Part shown: in pieces, positions 1-8,633 of the stretch
How the letters are laid out: every line of letters begins with the position of its first letter
Position numbering within the stretch: the stretch's first letter is position 1
Origin: Acidobacteriaceae bacterium
Lineage (GTDB): Bacteria > Acidobacteriota > Terriglobia > Terriglobales > Acidobacteriaceae
Reading direction: 5' to 3'
DNA: 55,814 bases
Assembly (NCBI GenBank): GCA_003138515.1
Contig: PLGG01000031.1
Span: 16,220-72,033, forward strand
Made by a program: the position numbers and the translations under genes
Notes under the pieces: model-generated
Told to the model about the DNA's origin: nothing
The model's input: only the letters and a program-made list of their open reading frames with translations
Database searches by the model: none

Positions 1-444
1 AAGGCCAAGCGCATGTACTTCACGCTGGAAAGCCAGTTCCGCGAGTACTACGAGAAGGCCAGCCGTTCCGCAGGCGTCACCGGCGAGCTGCTCATCCAGC
101 AATTGGAGCGGCGCCTCGACAACGTGACGTACCGCCTGGGATTCGCAATCTCGCGCCGCCAGGCACGGCAGTTGCTTCGTCACGGGCACGTCACGGTGAA
201 TGGCCGCAAGGTGAACATTCCCTCGTATCAGGTGAATGCGGGCGACGTGATCGCTGTCCGCGACAACGCCAAGAAGTTGCTGATTGTGGAGCAAGCCTCG
301 CAGTACGCCGCGCAGAACCCTGTTCCCAGTTGGCTGGAAGCGAACTTTGAAAACCTGTCCGGGCGCGTGCTCCATCTGCCCAAGCGCGCGGACGTCAACC
401 TGCCGATCAACGAACAGTTGATTGTCGAGCTGTACTCGAAGTAA
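1..444 (+). CDS. rpsD: 30S ribosomal protein S4, 3' part
   Basis: The reading frame is open from base 1, so the gene starts upstream of the window; 147 C-terminal residues are visible of a protein usually near 205. S4 binds 16S rRNA early in small-subunit assembly and in many bacteria represses its own operon. The S4 RNA-binding domain is clear: [13 protein letters not shown] followed by [19 protein letters not shown]. Next come rpoA and rplQ in the standard alpha-operon order. The 189-base gap to rpoA is unusually long and filled with heptamer repeats. Identification is secure. Confidence 0.97.
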   Translation, partial: KAKRMYFTLESQFREYYEKASRSAGVTGELLIQQLERRLDNVTYRLGFAISRRQARQLLRHGHVTVNGRKVNIPSYQVNAGDVIAVRDNAKKLLIVEQASQYAAQNPVPSWLEANFENLSGRVLHLPKRADVNLPINEQLIVELYSK

Positions 445-450
445 CAGTTG

Positions 451-478
451 TTAGCTGTTAGCCATTAGCTTTTAGCTT
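451..478 (+). repeat. Heptamer array (TTAGCNN)4, left arm
   Basis: Four head-to-tail degenerate heptamers, TTAGCTG, TTAGCCA, TTAGCTT and TTAGCTT, begin six bases after the rpsD stop. They are inverted relative to the array at 521-555, so the transcript could fold into a long imperfect hairpin; the block TTAGCCAT of this arm is exactly complementary to ATGGCTAA of the other. Confidence 0.85.
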
Positions 479-520
479 CATCGTGCGATGGCCGATTCCG
501 ATCGGTTCGACCGCGACCGC

Positions 521-555
521 GCTAAAAGCCAAGAGCTGATGGCTAAGAGCTGAAT
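521..555 (-). repeat. Heptamer array, right arm of inverted pair
   Basis: Five heptamers read on the plus strand as GCTAAAA, GCCAAGA, GCTGATG, GCTAAGA, GCTGAAT. This is the inverted counterpart of the array at 451-478, with 42 bases between them. It lies about 80 bases before the rpoA start codon, inside the operon leader. Confidence 0.85.
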
Positions 556-633
556 TTCAATCGAAGGAGAACTTGCGCGGCCGCCGCAAAATGCATCGCG
601 ACGTACATGCCGCGCGGGAAACGAGAGACATAT

Positions 634-1728
634 ATGTTGTGGAGAGGATTTCAAAAGCCGAAGCGCCTTGCGGTCGATGCCGAGACGCTTACCGAGACCT
701 ACGGAAAGTTCAGCGCCCAGCCCTTCGAACGGGGCTTCGGCACAACCATCGGCAACGCCTTGCGGCGCACGCTGCTCAGCTCCATTGAAGGCGCAGCGGT
801 CACCGCGGTTCGCATTGAAGGCGTGCTGCACGAGTTTCAGTCCATCACCGGCGTGGTTGAAGACGCCACCGACATCATTCTCAACCTGAAACAGATTCCC
901 TTCAAGCTGCAGGGCGAGGGCCCCAAGGCGCTGTATCTGCGCGCCGATCAGCCCGGCCCGGTGACCAGCGGCATGATCGAAGCCGACAGCGATGTCGAAA
1001 TCCTCGACAAGAATGTCTACATCGCGACTCTCTCTGAGAGCGGCAAGCTCGACATGGAGATGCGCCTCAAGCGCGGCCGAGGCTACGTCTCGGCGGACAA
1101 GAACTTCGACGCTGACTTGGGGCTTGGTTTCATTCCCGTGGACTCAGTGCACTCGCCGGTCCGTCGCGTAAACTACGCCGTCGACGCTGCTCGCCTGGGC
1201 CAGATCACCGACTTCGACAAGCTGACGCTCGAAGTGTGGACCAACGGAGCCGTGCTGCCCGCCGATGCCATCGGTCTGGCCGCCAAGCTGCTCAAGGACC
1301 ACATGAACATCTTCATCAACTTCGAGGAGGAAATCGAAGCGGAAGCACGCGGCGATGAAAGCCGCATTCTGCTGCGCAACGACAACCTCAATCGCTCGGT
1401 GGAAGAGCTAGAGCTTTCAGTTCGCAGTTACAACTGCTTGAAGAATGCGAACATTCAGACCATCGGTGAGCTGGTACAGAAGACTGAAGCCGAAATGCTG
1501 AAGACCAAGAACTTTGGCCGCAAGAGCCTGAACGAGATCAAGGAAATCCTGGCGCAGATGGGTTTGTCGCTGGGCATGAAGATCGACGAGCAGGGTAACG
1601 CGGTTCCGGGTCCAACCAGCATTCCGCCGCAGACGGCGCTGGCCGCAAGCTATGGCCGCTTTGACGACGAAGAGGAGCCGCTGGATTCAGTGGATCTGCA
1701 GTTGCCCACGGAGACGGAGAATTTCTAA
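634..1728 (+). CDS. rpoA: DNA-directed RNA polymerase subunit alpha
   Basis: Alpha dimer scaffold of RNA polymerase; the N-terminal domain assembles beta and beta', the C-terminal domain contacts upstream DNA and activators. The 364-residue product begins [12 protein letters not shown], the usual alpha start in this phylum as I recall it; an in-frame ATG nine codons upstream at 607 is possible but less likely. The N-terminal domain carries [19 protein letters not shown], and the C-terminal helix-hairpin region carries [16 protein letters not shown] and [17 protein letters not shown] long acidic tail ends in LPTETENF. The gene sits between rpsD and rplQ, each separated by repeat-filled spacers of 189 and 127 bases. 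Confidence 0.97.
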   Translation: MLWRGFQKPKRLAVDAETLTETYGKFSAQPFERGFGTTIGNALRRTLLSSIEGAAVTAVRIEGVLHEFQSITGVVEDATDIILNLKQIPFKLQGEGPKALYLRADQPGPVTSGMIEADSDVEILDKNVYIATLSESGKLDMEMRLKRGRGYVSADKNFDADLGLGFIPVDSVHSPVRRVNYAVDAARLGQITDFDKLTLEVWTNGAVLPADAIGLAAKLLKDHMNIFINFEEEIEAEARGDESRILLRNDNLNRSVEELELSVRSYNCLKNANIQTIGELVQKTEAEMLKTKNFGRKSLNEIKEILAQMGLSLGMKIDEQGNAVPGPTSIPPQTALAASYGRFDDEEEPLDSVDLQLPTETENF

Positions 1729-1731
1729 AGC

Positions 1732-1766
1732 AGCTATCAGCTTCTAGCCGCTAGCCCCTAGCTTTT
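1732..1766 (+). repeat. Heptamer array (AGCNNNN)5, left arm
   Basis: Five heptamers, AGCTATC, AGCTTCT, AGCCGCT, AGCCCCT and AGCTTTT, start three bases after the rpoA stop. They form an inverted pair with 1803-1837: CAGCTTCTAGCC of this arm is exactly complementary to GGCTAGAAGCTG of the other. Confidence 0.85.
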
Positions 1767-1802
1767 TTGTGCGTGAATCGGAATGCGAGTTTTTCCGCGC
1801 TT

Positions 1803-1837
1803 AAGCTGGAGGCTAGAAGCTGGGAGCTAGAGGCTAA
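1803..1837 (-). repeat. Heptamer array, right arm of inverted pair
   Basis: Five heptamers, plus-strand AAGCTGG, AGGCTAG, AAGCTGG, GAGCTAG, AGGCTAA, immediately upstream of the rplQ ribosome-binding region. Together with 1732-1766 they could sequester the rpoA-rplQ spacer in a stem. Confidence 0.85.
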
Positions 1838-1855
1838 TCGAAAGAGAGTTTCGTT

Positions 1856-2341
1856 ATGCGCCATCGCAATGCAGGATTCAAACTCGGACGCAATACCAGC
1901 CATCGCCGCGCGCTCTTGCGCAACCTGGTCACGTCCGTTATCGAGGAAGACCGTGTGCAGACGACCGTGGCGAAAGCCAAGGCGGTCCGTCCGCTCGTCG
2001 AAAAGATGATTACCCTGGGCAAGAAGGGCGATTTGCATTCGCGCCGTCAGGCGCACGCCTTTCTCTGCACCGACGATGCTGTCAAGCGGCTTTTTGGTGT
2101 CGTAGCTCCGCGCTACGGCGACCGCAACGGCGGCTATTTGAGAATCGTTCGCACCGGCTTCCAGCAAGGCGACGGGGCCGCCAAGGCGTTTATCGAACTG
2201 TTGGGGGCAGAAAAGCAACTCGAAGTGAAGCGCCAGAAGCGTGCCGACCTCAAGGCTAAGAAGCGCGCCGAACTCGAGAAGCAGCTTGAAGAGCAGAAAA
2301 AGGATGCAGAAGAACCGGAGGGCGGCGAGCAGGCAGCGTAA
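1856..2341 (+). CDS. rplQ: 50S ribosomal protein L17
   Basis: L17 of the large subunit, last gene of the alpha operon. The start MRHRNAGFKLGRNTSHRRA and the block RNLVTSVIEEDRVQTT are diagnostic. At 161 residues it is longer than the usual 120-130 because of a Lys/Glu-rich tail after about residue 120 (motifs such as KKRAELEKQLEEQKK), probably a charged helix. A purine-rich stretch, AAAGAGAG, lies about ten bases before the ATG. The following hairpin at 2380-2413 closes the operon. Confidence 0.96.
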   Translation: MRHRNAGFKLGRNTSHRRALLRNLVTSVIEEDRVQTTVAKAKAVRPLVEKMITLGKKGDLHSRRQAHAFLCTDDAVKRLFGVVAPRYGDRNGGYLRIVRTGFQQGDGAAKAFIELLGAEKQLEVKRQKRADLKAKKRAELEKQLEEQKKDAEEPEGGEQAA

Positions 2342-2379
2342 GCGGCCGGTAGCTGACTCAATTCTTCTCTTAAGAAAAG

Positions 2380-2413
2380 AAGCGGGCATATCCCATTTGG
2401 GGTATGCCCGCTT
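2380..2413. terminator. Bidirectional hairpin terminator
   Basis: Fifteen-base-pair stem (AAGCGGGCATATCCC with GGGGTATGCCCGCTT, one wobble) around an ATTT loop. On the plus strand it continues into TTTTCTT; on the minus strand the flank is also T-rich. It sits between convergent rplQ and the NusG-like gene, so it can serve both. Confidence 0.85.
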
Positions 2414-2437
2414 TTCTTGAGGTCTGCGCTCGTCTCG

Positions 2438-2989
2438 TTATGCGCGGAACACTGCCGAATTCTTCTTGTCGATACGAAGATCCTTGACGACGGGCTTGCG
2501 CAGAACCTCGATGTCGTCCAAATCCATTTCGAGGGAGAAGCATTGCTTGGTCGCAGCGAGGGCAATGATGACTTTGCACTGATGTCGAAGCTCAGTGACA
2601 ATTCCTTCGACCCCTGCGAAGACGCCTCGATGCACGCGCACCAACTCTCCGACAGAGACCTTGGGATGAGGGCGCAAGATGCATCCGCTGGCCAGGCCCT
2701 CGCGAATTCTCTCGATCTCGGCGGCGCTCACTGTTTCGCCCACACCGCTTCCGAGCAGACGAAGGACACCCGGAGCGCTGACGACAGAAATGCGCGATTC
2801 GCTGGGAAAACGCACAAAGACGTATCCGGCAAAGAGCGGCCGCTCCAAGTCGACAACTCGATCAGTCCACTTTGAGCGGACCGCATAAAGGGGAAGGTAA
2901 TACTCCAGGTCGCGCGCCGTTAAATGCCGGGCAACTCGCTTTTCATGGTTTGCGACAACATGCAGAACGCGCCAGGGGCTATCGAACAT
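2438..2989 (-). CDS. NusG-family antiterminator (UpxY/RfaH/LoaP-like)
   Basis: A 183-residue specialised NusG paralogue, which would bind RNA polymerase and modulate elongation of particular long operons. The NGN domain starts WRVLHVVANHEKRVARHL and continues through ERPLFAGYVFVRF and VLRLLGSGVGETVSAAEI. A C-terminal KOW motif reads GELVRVHRGVFAGVEGIV. The usual insertion of housekeeping acidobacterial NusG is absent. It lies at the 3' end of the minus-strand glycan block, 444 bases beyond the dehydratase gene, and converges on rplQ. Such factors normally sit first in the operon they control, so the position is odd. The family is clear; the target operon is inference. Confidence 0.88.
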   Translation of the reverse strand: MFDSPWRVLHVVANHEKRVARHLTARDLEYYLPLYAVRSKWTDRVVDLERPLFAGYVFVRFPSESRISVVSAPGVLRLLGSGVGETVSAAEIERIREGLASGCILRPHPKVSVGELVRVHRGVFAGVEGIVTELRHQCKVIIALAATKQCFSLEMDLDDIEVLRKPVVKDLRIDKKNSAVFRA

Positions 2990-3433
2990 CGCACGCTCCG
3001 ATAAGAACTGTCCAAATCAAGAAACGCCTCAATCATTCCGGTCGCAATGCGAGCCACCGGAGTCGATGAATCTCAGCCACGCCCTGACCAACGTTATCTG
3101 GGCGACAGTTCAAGTATATCCCAGGGGTTTCTGTAGATCGTTCTTCCCACTTCATGCTATGCCAGCGTGGAGATCTACCATCATGTCAAACCCAATAATT
3201 CGCAATGTCCCCGAATGCGCCGCAAGGCGCAAGTCGACAATCTCGACGCCGGAAAAAACGCGGCGAGTTGAGCTCTCTTGAATGGGAGGGATGAGGCGCG
3301 GCAGCCTGCAGGACGCAAGCGCTTGATTGCGCAAGAACGGAAGTGGGAAACATCTAATCTATCCGACTGATCTGCCAAGGCCTCCAATCGGCAACGCCTC
3401 GCAACGGAGCGCGGATTCAAGCGCTCACGGGAG
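2990..3433. other. Gap without convincing gene
   Basis: 444 bases between the NusG-like start and the dehydratase stop. Short frames exist on both strands but lack family resemblance or ribosome-binding sites. It may hold the leader and promoter of the NusG-like gene; no clear -35/-10 pair or terminator was seen. Confidence 0.5.
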
Positions 3434-5377
3434 TCAATTCGCTTTCAACGCGGCGCGGCGGAGCTCTTGTCGCGCCATGATGCGCTTGAGCAGGTGGACG
3501 CTTGGACTGTAATCCGGCACGAGCTCCTTAAGCGCGACGACGAAGCGGCCGATGTCCCGCGCCGCGCAAATTTCGCGCAGCGCTTCGAGCCAAATCCGTA
3601 TGTCTTCTTCCGGCAACCCATCGCCGACAAAGATTCGAATCTTGTCGTGCCTCGACGGCACCGTATCCTCAAGCATGGTGCTGAGTTCCTCGGAAAGTTT
3701 TTCGCCAGGTCGCATGCCCGTGAATTCGATTTTGATGTCTTCTTCGGGCCTGAGCCCCGACAAGAGAATCAGGTGCCTGGCGAGGTCGACAATCTTCACG
3801 GGCTGGCCCATGTCGAGAACACAAATCTGGCCCCCCTCACCGATCGCCAAAGCTTGCAACACAAGCTGGCAGGCCTCGGGAATGGTCATGAAGAAGCGGC
3901 GCATTTCAGGATGCGTGACAGTGACGGGCCCCCCGGCCGCAATCTGCTTCTTGAAAATCGGAATGACGCTGCCGTTTGAGCCGAGCACGTTACCGAAACG
4001 GACGGCCACATATTTGGTACGGCCATTCTGTAGCGCCAACAGGATCAGCTCGGCGATGCGCTTCGTCGCGCCCATCACGTTTGTCGGCCGGACGGCCTTG
4101 TCCGACGAAATCAGCAGAAAATCCTCCACGCCGTGCTCCTCGGCCGCGACGGCGACGTTGTAGCTTCCGAAGACGTTGTTTTCGATGGCCTCGAACGCGT
4201 GCGTTTCCATTAAAGGTACGTGCTTGTAGGCCGCGGCATGATAAACCACCGAAGGCTTGTAATTGCGAAAGACTTCGTTCAGGCGATCGCGGTTCTGAAT
4301 GCTTCCAATTTCCGGGTAGAACGGAACGAGAGGAAAGGCCTGACGCATTTCCTGATCGATTGCGAAGAGAGAGGATTCCGCAATCTCGAATCCGACAATT
4401 CCAGCGGGGCGAAAACGCGCGATTTGCCGGCAAAGTTCGTAGCCGATCGATCCGGCAGCGCCGGTAACGAGAACGACTTTCCCTTCCAGCGTGCTTCTGA
4501 TTGAGTCTTCTTCGAGGTGAACCGGAATGCGCCCTAAAAGATCTTCAACCGCCACTTCCCTGATCTGGCCGGCCAACCCGCGCTCCTCAATCACCTCGCC
4601 TAATCCGGGCACGGTTTTGAACTCGACTTCCGCGGCTTGGCACAGCTCCAGAATTCGTGTCATCTCTCCGCCCGTTGCGGACGGAATGGCGATGAGAACG
4701 ATTGTCACTCTGTGGCGCGCGACGAGCGCGCCGATTGCTTCGCCTCGCCCGAGCACCGGCTCGCCGGCGATGCGCAGACCCAGTTTGGCGGGATCGTCGT
4801 CAATGAAGCCGCAAACCCGATAAGCCAGCCGCGCATTGTTGCGAATTTCCCTTTGCAGAGAAACGCCCGCATCGCCTGCCCCGTAAATCAGGGCCCTCTT
4901 CATTGGCGTTTCACTGTTGCGCGATTGTGAGCTGAACCTCGACGATGCGCGAGCCGAAAGTCGCAGGCCGCACGTGCCGAAGAAGCAGACCATCAGATCG
5001 AGAACATAGAGCGATTGCGGGAATCCCGGCGGCGCCAGGAAACGAATGAGGAAAAAGCCAATGATTGTTGCAATGACGTTTGCAGCTGAGATCCGGATCA
5101 GGTCGATCGCGGAGACGTAGCGCCAAAAGCCGCGGTCGAGCTTGGCCGCGTAGAAAACAACAAACTTTACAGGCAGCCAGATCGCAAGAGCATAGAGAAT
5201 ATAGCGGTGGTAATACTGCGGTACGCTGAAATCGAAGCGAAGCAGAAATGCCGCCACGGCCGAGGCGGCGAAGATCCCTGTCTGCGTCGCCCAGATAAGA
5301 ATCCGGCGCACAGCGATGTTCCGAATAAGAAAACCTGGTTGCTTGCTCATGATCGGAGACTCACATTCCAGAATCAC
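3434..5377 (-). CDS. Membrane-bound nucleotide-sugar 4,6-dehydratase (WbpM/CapD/FlaA1-like)
   Basis: A 647-residue inner-membrane enzyme of the WbpM/CapD family, which makes 4-keto-6-deoxy-HexNAc precursors from UDP-GlcNAc for O-antigen, capsule or glycoprotein sugars. Four hydrophobic segments fill about residues 20-140. A first Rossmann-like domain starts at LIYGAGDAGVSLQREI, and the catalytic SDR domain at VVLVTGAAGSIGYELC near residue 300. Family signatures follow: VVYHAAAYKHVPLME, SSDKAVRPTNVMGATKR and RFGNVLGSNGSVIPIF. An in-frame ATG nine codons in (base 5350) is an equally good start. The order epimerase, initiating transferase, dehydratase matches wbpV-wbpL-wbpM at the end of some Pseudomonas O-antigen clusters. 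Confidence 0.92.
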   Translation of the reverse strand: MILECESPIMSKQPGFLIRNIAVRRILIWATQTGIFAASAVAAFLLRFDFSVPQYYHRYILYALAIWLPVKFVVFYAAKLDRGFWRYVSAIDLIRISAANVIATIIGFFLIRFLAPPGFPQSLYVLDLMVCFFGTCGLRLSARASSRFSSQSRNSETPMKRALIYGAGDAGVSLQREIRNNARLAYRVCGFIDDDPAKLGLRIAGEPVLGRGEAIGALVARHRVTIVLIAIPSATGGEMTRILELCQAAEVEFKTVPGLGEVIEERGLAGQIREVAVEDLLGRIPVHLEEDSIRSTLEGKVVLVTGAAGSIGYELCRQIARFRPAGIVGFEIAESSLFAIDQEMRQAFPLVPFYPEIGSIQNRDRLNEVFRNYKPSVVYHAAAYKHVPLMETHAFEAIENNVFGSYNVAVAAEEHGVEDFLLISSDKAVRPTNVMGATKRIAELILLALQNGRTKYVAVRFGNVLGSNGSVIPIFKKQIAAGGPVTVTHPEMRRFFMTIPEACQLVLQALAIGEGGQICVLDMGQPVKIVDLARHLILLSGLRPEEDIKIEFTGMRPGEKLSEELSTMLEDTVPSRHDKIRIFVGDGLPEEDIRIWLEALREICAARDIGRFVVALKELVPDYSPSVHLLKRIMARQELRRAALKAN

Positions 5378-5428
5378 ACAGACGGGAAAAGGAGTTCATG
5401 CGGGGCCATGGATGATTTGGCCAGCGAT

Positions 5429-6457
5429 TTAATCCTGAAGGACAACATCCGAAGTCGGCCGTTCCCGGCCTGCTTCGAATTGGAGTGTTATGTACACAAG
5501 TGGCACGACAGCAGCGGCGGCAAGCGCGGGTGCGGCTTGCGGAAAACGGCACGCGGCCCATGCAAGTGGAAACAACCATCCGATATTGATTGCGGCGACC
5601 GCCAGCGTAACCTTTCTATGACTGGCCCAGGCTTGGGCAGCATGTTGATAGGCGTGGCTGCGATGAGCCTCGTACCAACGCGCGCGCGAAAACATGCGAC
5701 GAAGCAGAGTCACGGTGGCATCCACAAAGAAAGCGGCCAGCAAGATCAGCCAGGGCCAAATGAGTCCTGGGCTTGAATTCGAGGAGAAGAGCGCCAGCGT
5801 GCCCAGCGTGAATCCGAGGAATCCGCTTCCCACGTCACCCATGAAGATTTTGGCGGGCGGCCAGTTCCAAAGCAGAAAACCGAGACTCGCGGCGGCCAAC
5901 GACCAGGAAAGCTGCGAATAGGACGGCAGGCCGTCACGGAACAACAGGATTCCGCCGAAGATGCTCACGCAGACTGCTTCCATCCCGGCCAGCCCGTCGA
6001 TTCCGTCCATGAAGTTGAAAAGGTTGGTAAGCCAGACCAATCCGGCAAATTCGGCGGCCCGGCTCGCCCAACTCCCAAGGGAATCGCTGTTGCCAAACTG
6101 CGAAGGCTGCATCGAACCGAGACACCAGAGTGCCCATGCTGCCGCAAGTGAGTGAACGGCGAGCCGCGGCCAGGGAGGCAACCTGAAGCGATCGTCGAGA
6201 AGGCCGGCAATGGAGATCGCGAGTCCGCCTCCGACAAGCGCCCAAGCCAGCCGGGCAGCGATGCCATGCCTCAAAAGAATCCAGAAGACCGCCGACAAGA
6301 AGACCACTACAATTGCCGCGCCGCCACCGCGGGGAACAGGAACCGCATGGGAACTGCGGGAGTTGGGAAGATCCATCAAGCCATGGCGGACCAGAACCAT
6401 GCGAACGCCGGCAGTGATGAGAGCCGAAGCGGCGAAGAGCAGAATAAAAAGTCGCAT
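5429..6457 (-). CDS. Polyprenyl-phosphate HexNAc-1-phosphate transferase (WecA/WbpL-like)
   Basis: Integral membrane enzyme of 342 residues that would load a sugar-1-phosphate onto undecaprenyl phosphate, starting glycan assembly. Family motifs are intact: GLLDDRFRLPPW, NLFNFMDGIDGLAG, KIFMGDVGSGFLGF and HRSHAYQHA. About ten hydrophobic segments are visible. The start at 6457 is preferred because its ATG overlaps the upstream epimerase stop as TGATG, implying translational coupling; a longer in-frame reading to 6508 lies inside the epimerase gene. The dehydratase follows after 51 bases. Donor sugar is unknown. Confidence 0.93.
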   Translation of the reverse strand: MRLFILLFAASALITAGVRMVLVRHGLMDLPNSRSSHAVPVPRGGGAAIVVVFLSAVFWILLRHGIAARLAWALVGGGLAISIAGLLDDRFRLPPWPRLAVHSLAAAWALWCLGSMQPSQFGNSDSLGSWASRAAEFAGLVWLTNLFNFMDGIDGLAGMEAVCVSIFGGILLFRDGLPSYSQLSWSLAAASLGFLLWNWPPAKIFMGDVGSGFLGFTLGTLALFSSNSSPGLIWPWLILLAAFFVDATVTLLRRMFSRARWYEAHRSHAYQHAAQAWASHRKVTLAVAAINIGWLFPLAWAACRFPQAAPALAAAAVVPLVYITLQFEAGRERPTSDVVLQD

Positions 6458-7455
6458 CAGGAGGCCTTCGCCCGTTCTGCAAGAGTGAACTCCCGATACC
6501 ACCGGCATGTTGCCGCCAACCCGTCGTCAAGCGGCACGGGCGGAGCCCATTGCAAATCCTGTTGAGCGCGACGGGAATCAATGACGAGCGAATCCAAAAC
6601 TCTGTTGACCGCCTCCTCTTTGAAAGTCAGTCTTGCCGCCAACCGGATCAACGCCTCAGGAACGGGAACAAGCCGCGCGGGCCGAGCCATGAGTCGCGCC
6701 AACCGGGTGATCAGTTCGCGCGTCGATATGTCTTCGGAGTCTTTCACCAGAAAACTTTGGCCCGCAGCGTTGGAATGGTCGACGCAAAGCACCAGGAAAT
6801 CGGCAAGATTATCGGCCCCAATCATACTGCGGCAGTTCCCTCTTTTTGGCCAGGGCAGCGGAAGAGCGCGATCGACAAGCCTAATGAGCCGTAGGAAATT
6901 TCCTCGCACGCCCGGGCCGTAAACCAGCGGGGGACGGACAATCACCACTTCGAGTCCGCTTTCTGACGCGATGGAGCGAAGCGCCTCTTCGGCTTCCCAT
7001 TTCGAAATCGCGTATGCGTCCTTAGGATTGGGGATCATATCCTCGCGGAACGGCTTCTCGGAAGTTGACTCACCGTGAACCTTTGCCGTGCTCACAAAGA
7101 TGAACCGCCGCACACCGGCTGCAACAGCGGCGAGAGCGATGGACTTCGTGCCGTCCACATTCACCCGCCTGTACTCTCGCAGTGGATCGCCGGCGGATTC
7201 CCTCATAACGTGGACGCGAGCGGCCAAGTGCACAACAACAGATATGCCGGCGAGCGGACCTCGCAGTTCCGGATTTGCACTCAGATCTCCCAGCAGAGAA
7301 TACTCAGTTAGTCCCGGAACTACACGTTGCAACTCCGGCCACATTTGAAGAGTCCGCACTCCGGCACGTGGAATGAATCCCGATGCAATGAGCTTTCGGC
7401 AAACATATTTCCCCACAAATCCGTCCGCGCCTGTGACCGATACTCGCTCGTTCAT
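6457..7455 (-). CDS. NAD-dependent sugar epimerase/dehydratase (WbpV-like SDR)
   Basis: Extended short-chain dehydrogenase of 332 residues. The NAD-binding motif is near the start, VTGADGFVGKYVC. VVHLAARVHVM, the Ser region FIFVSTAKVHGE and the catalytic pair in DAYAISKWEAEEAL (YxxxK) follow. VRPPLVYGPGVRGNF is typical of the UDP-glucose 4-epimerase branch that accompanies WecA/WbpL-type transferases. Overlap with the transferase start suggests one mRNA. The exact substrate cannot be read from sequence. Confidence 0.9.
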   Translation of the reverse strand: MNERVSVTGADGFVGKYVCRKLIASGFIPRAGVRTLQMWPELQRVVPGLTEYSLLGDLSANPELRGPLAGISVVVHLAARVHVMRESAGDPLREYRRVNVDGTKSIALAAVAAGVRRFIFVSTAKVHGESTSEKPFREDMIPNPKDAYAISKWEAEEALRSIASESGLEVVIVRPPLVYGPGVRGNFLRLIRLVDRALPLPWPKRGNCRSMIGADNLADFLVLCVDHSNAAGQSFLVKDSEDISTRELITRLARLMARPARLVPVPEALIRLAARLTFKEEAVNRVLDSLVIDSRRAQQDLQWAPPVPLDDGLAATCRWYREFTLAERAKAS

Positions 7456-7556
7456 GTGGGCTCATCAAGAAACATCTTGTCCAATGCGGGTCAAACGGCG
7501 AAAAGCGAGGAATCCAGCTCAGCAATCGCTCTGCGCTTCCAAACCCAAGGCTCGCA

Positions 7557-7841
7557 TCACTCGGGCAACTCCAGTGGGCTTGGCGGAAAGTTCGTCGAGG
7601 GAGTGGGAGCGAGTCCGGATGGAAGTGTGCCCACGCAGGGCGTGGTTCCCGGAGGATACGACGTCGTTTCCGGTGAAGCAACCGTGCTCGTCGCCGGAGG
7701 ACACAGGGCCGCCATGCCTTCGGAAACAGGTCCCGGTCCGGTTGGACAGACAATCGTCTGCGCTCCGGGCGCGGTGGGTGTCGTTTGCCCGCCGCAAAGG
7801 GCGCCGGGAAAGAGAAGGGTGAGCAGGATTCTATTTCTCAT
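7557..7841 (-). CDS. Small secreted Pro/Thr-rich protein
   Basis: A 94-residue protein starting MRNRILLTLLFPGALCGG, a short hydrophobic signal with a possible lipobox-like Cys near residue 16. The rest is low-complexity Pro/Thr/Gly/Ser with three further cysteines (IVCPTGP, ALCPPA, TPCVG). The start codon lies inside the last codons of the upstream RHH gene (ATGAGAAATAG, 11-base overlap), so translation is probably coupled. No family recognised. It may be part of the glycan block, as a cell-surface or export accessory (inference). Confidence 0.6.
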   Translation of the reverse strand: MRNRILLTLLFPGALCGGQTTPTAPGAQTIVCPTGPGPVSEGMAALCPPATSTVASPETTSYPPGTTPCVGTLPSGLAPTPSTNFPPSPLELPE

Positions 7842-8181
7842 TGGAATCGCGTTCGTAATGCATGTCCGCCTTCGCTTGGGATTGTTCGCGCTCTGTGGGC
7901 CCGCCGCTCCAGGGGTTGCGATCCGCCTTGAATAGGGCGATTTGGGCACTCAGCCTGTCGACTTTTTGTTCCAAGTTGCGCATTTGCGTGGAGTATTCGT
8001 TGCGCGAACCATCGCCGGAACTCTCCTGATTTTCCCCGTTCAAAAGACCGCGCATGGCTTCGCGCGCCAGGTCGGACACGCTGCGCGCGCCGGTGGCGAC
8101 ACAAATTCGCCGCAGACTGGAGAACTCCTCTTCAGACATTCGGATGCTGACGATCCGTGACCTTGGTCTCAGAACTCTCAT
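7831..8181 (-). CDS. Ribbon-helix-helix protein with coiled-coil tail
   Basis: A 116-residue protein. Residues 9-47 look like a CopG/Arc-type ribbon-helix-helix: basic beta strand RIVSIRMSEEEF, then helices around LRRICVATGARSVSDLAREAMRG. Residues 65-90 (MRNLEQKVDRLSAQIALFK) have heptad spacing suggesting a coiled coil. It is probably a DNA-binding dimer regulating the minus-strand glycan block that it heads, but it has no toxin partner. It overlaps the next gene by 11 bases. Confidence 0.7.
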   Translation of the reverse strand: MRVLRPRSRIVSIRMSEEEFSSLRRICVATGARSVSDLAREAMRGLLNGENQESSGDGSRNEYSTQMRNLEQKVDRLSAQIALFKADRNPWSGGPTEREQSQAKADMHYERDSNEK

Positions 8182-8633
8182 ATTGATCTCGGGCAGGGAA
8201 TCAGGGTTTCAGCGTGGCGGGGCCGCTTGCAGGGGTGGGGCAGAGGTCAGATGATTCGCGGGGTTGAACTCAAGCTTTGGAAGCTCGGATGTGCTCTGGG
8301 AGGAATTGGTTTGCGGCCACAACATGCTCCGATGCAAGCTTCGCCCCTCTCGGTCCCAAGCCGCTTGATGAACCGTTCATTTTCACTTCAATAAGAAACA
8401 CCACGCGGTCAGGCTGACGACTCGACGAATGTATCCCTCGCAGCCCGATGAGGCCCATCCGTGCCAAGCGTGGATTTGTGAGCGAGACTACCTTAACACG
8501 CGTCTTCGGGGGAAGCAAGGAAAACGTATGACACATGAATACATATCTAAGTGATTGACTACATTGCCAAGTACGATCGATTTCGCCGTCCTTGGCTGTG
8601 ACCAAAGGCACCCTCTCAAGGCGGCGAAACTTG
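8182..8633. other. Gap without recognised gene
   Basis: 452 bases between the VanZ stop and the RHH start, both on the minus strand. A minus frame reads through it, but its 5' half is the shadow of the VanZ gene and the remainder has no recognisable motif or start signal. The promoter of the RHH-led operon is expected here; none was strong enough to call. Confidence 0.45.
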
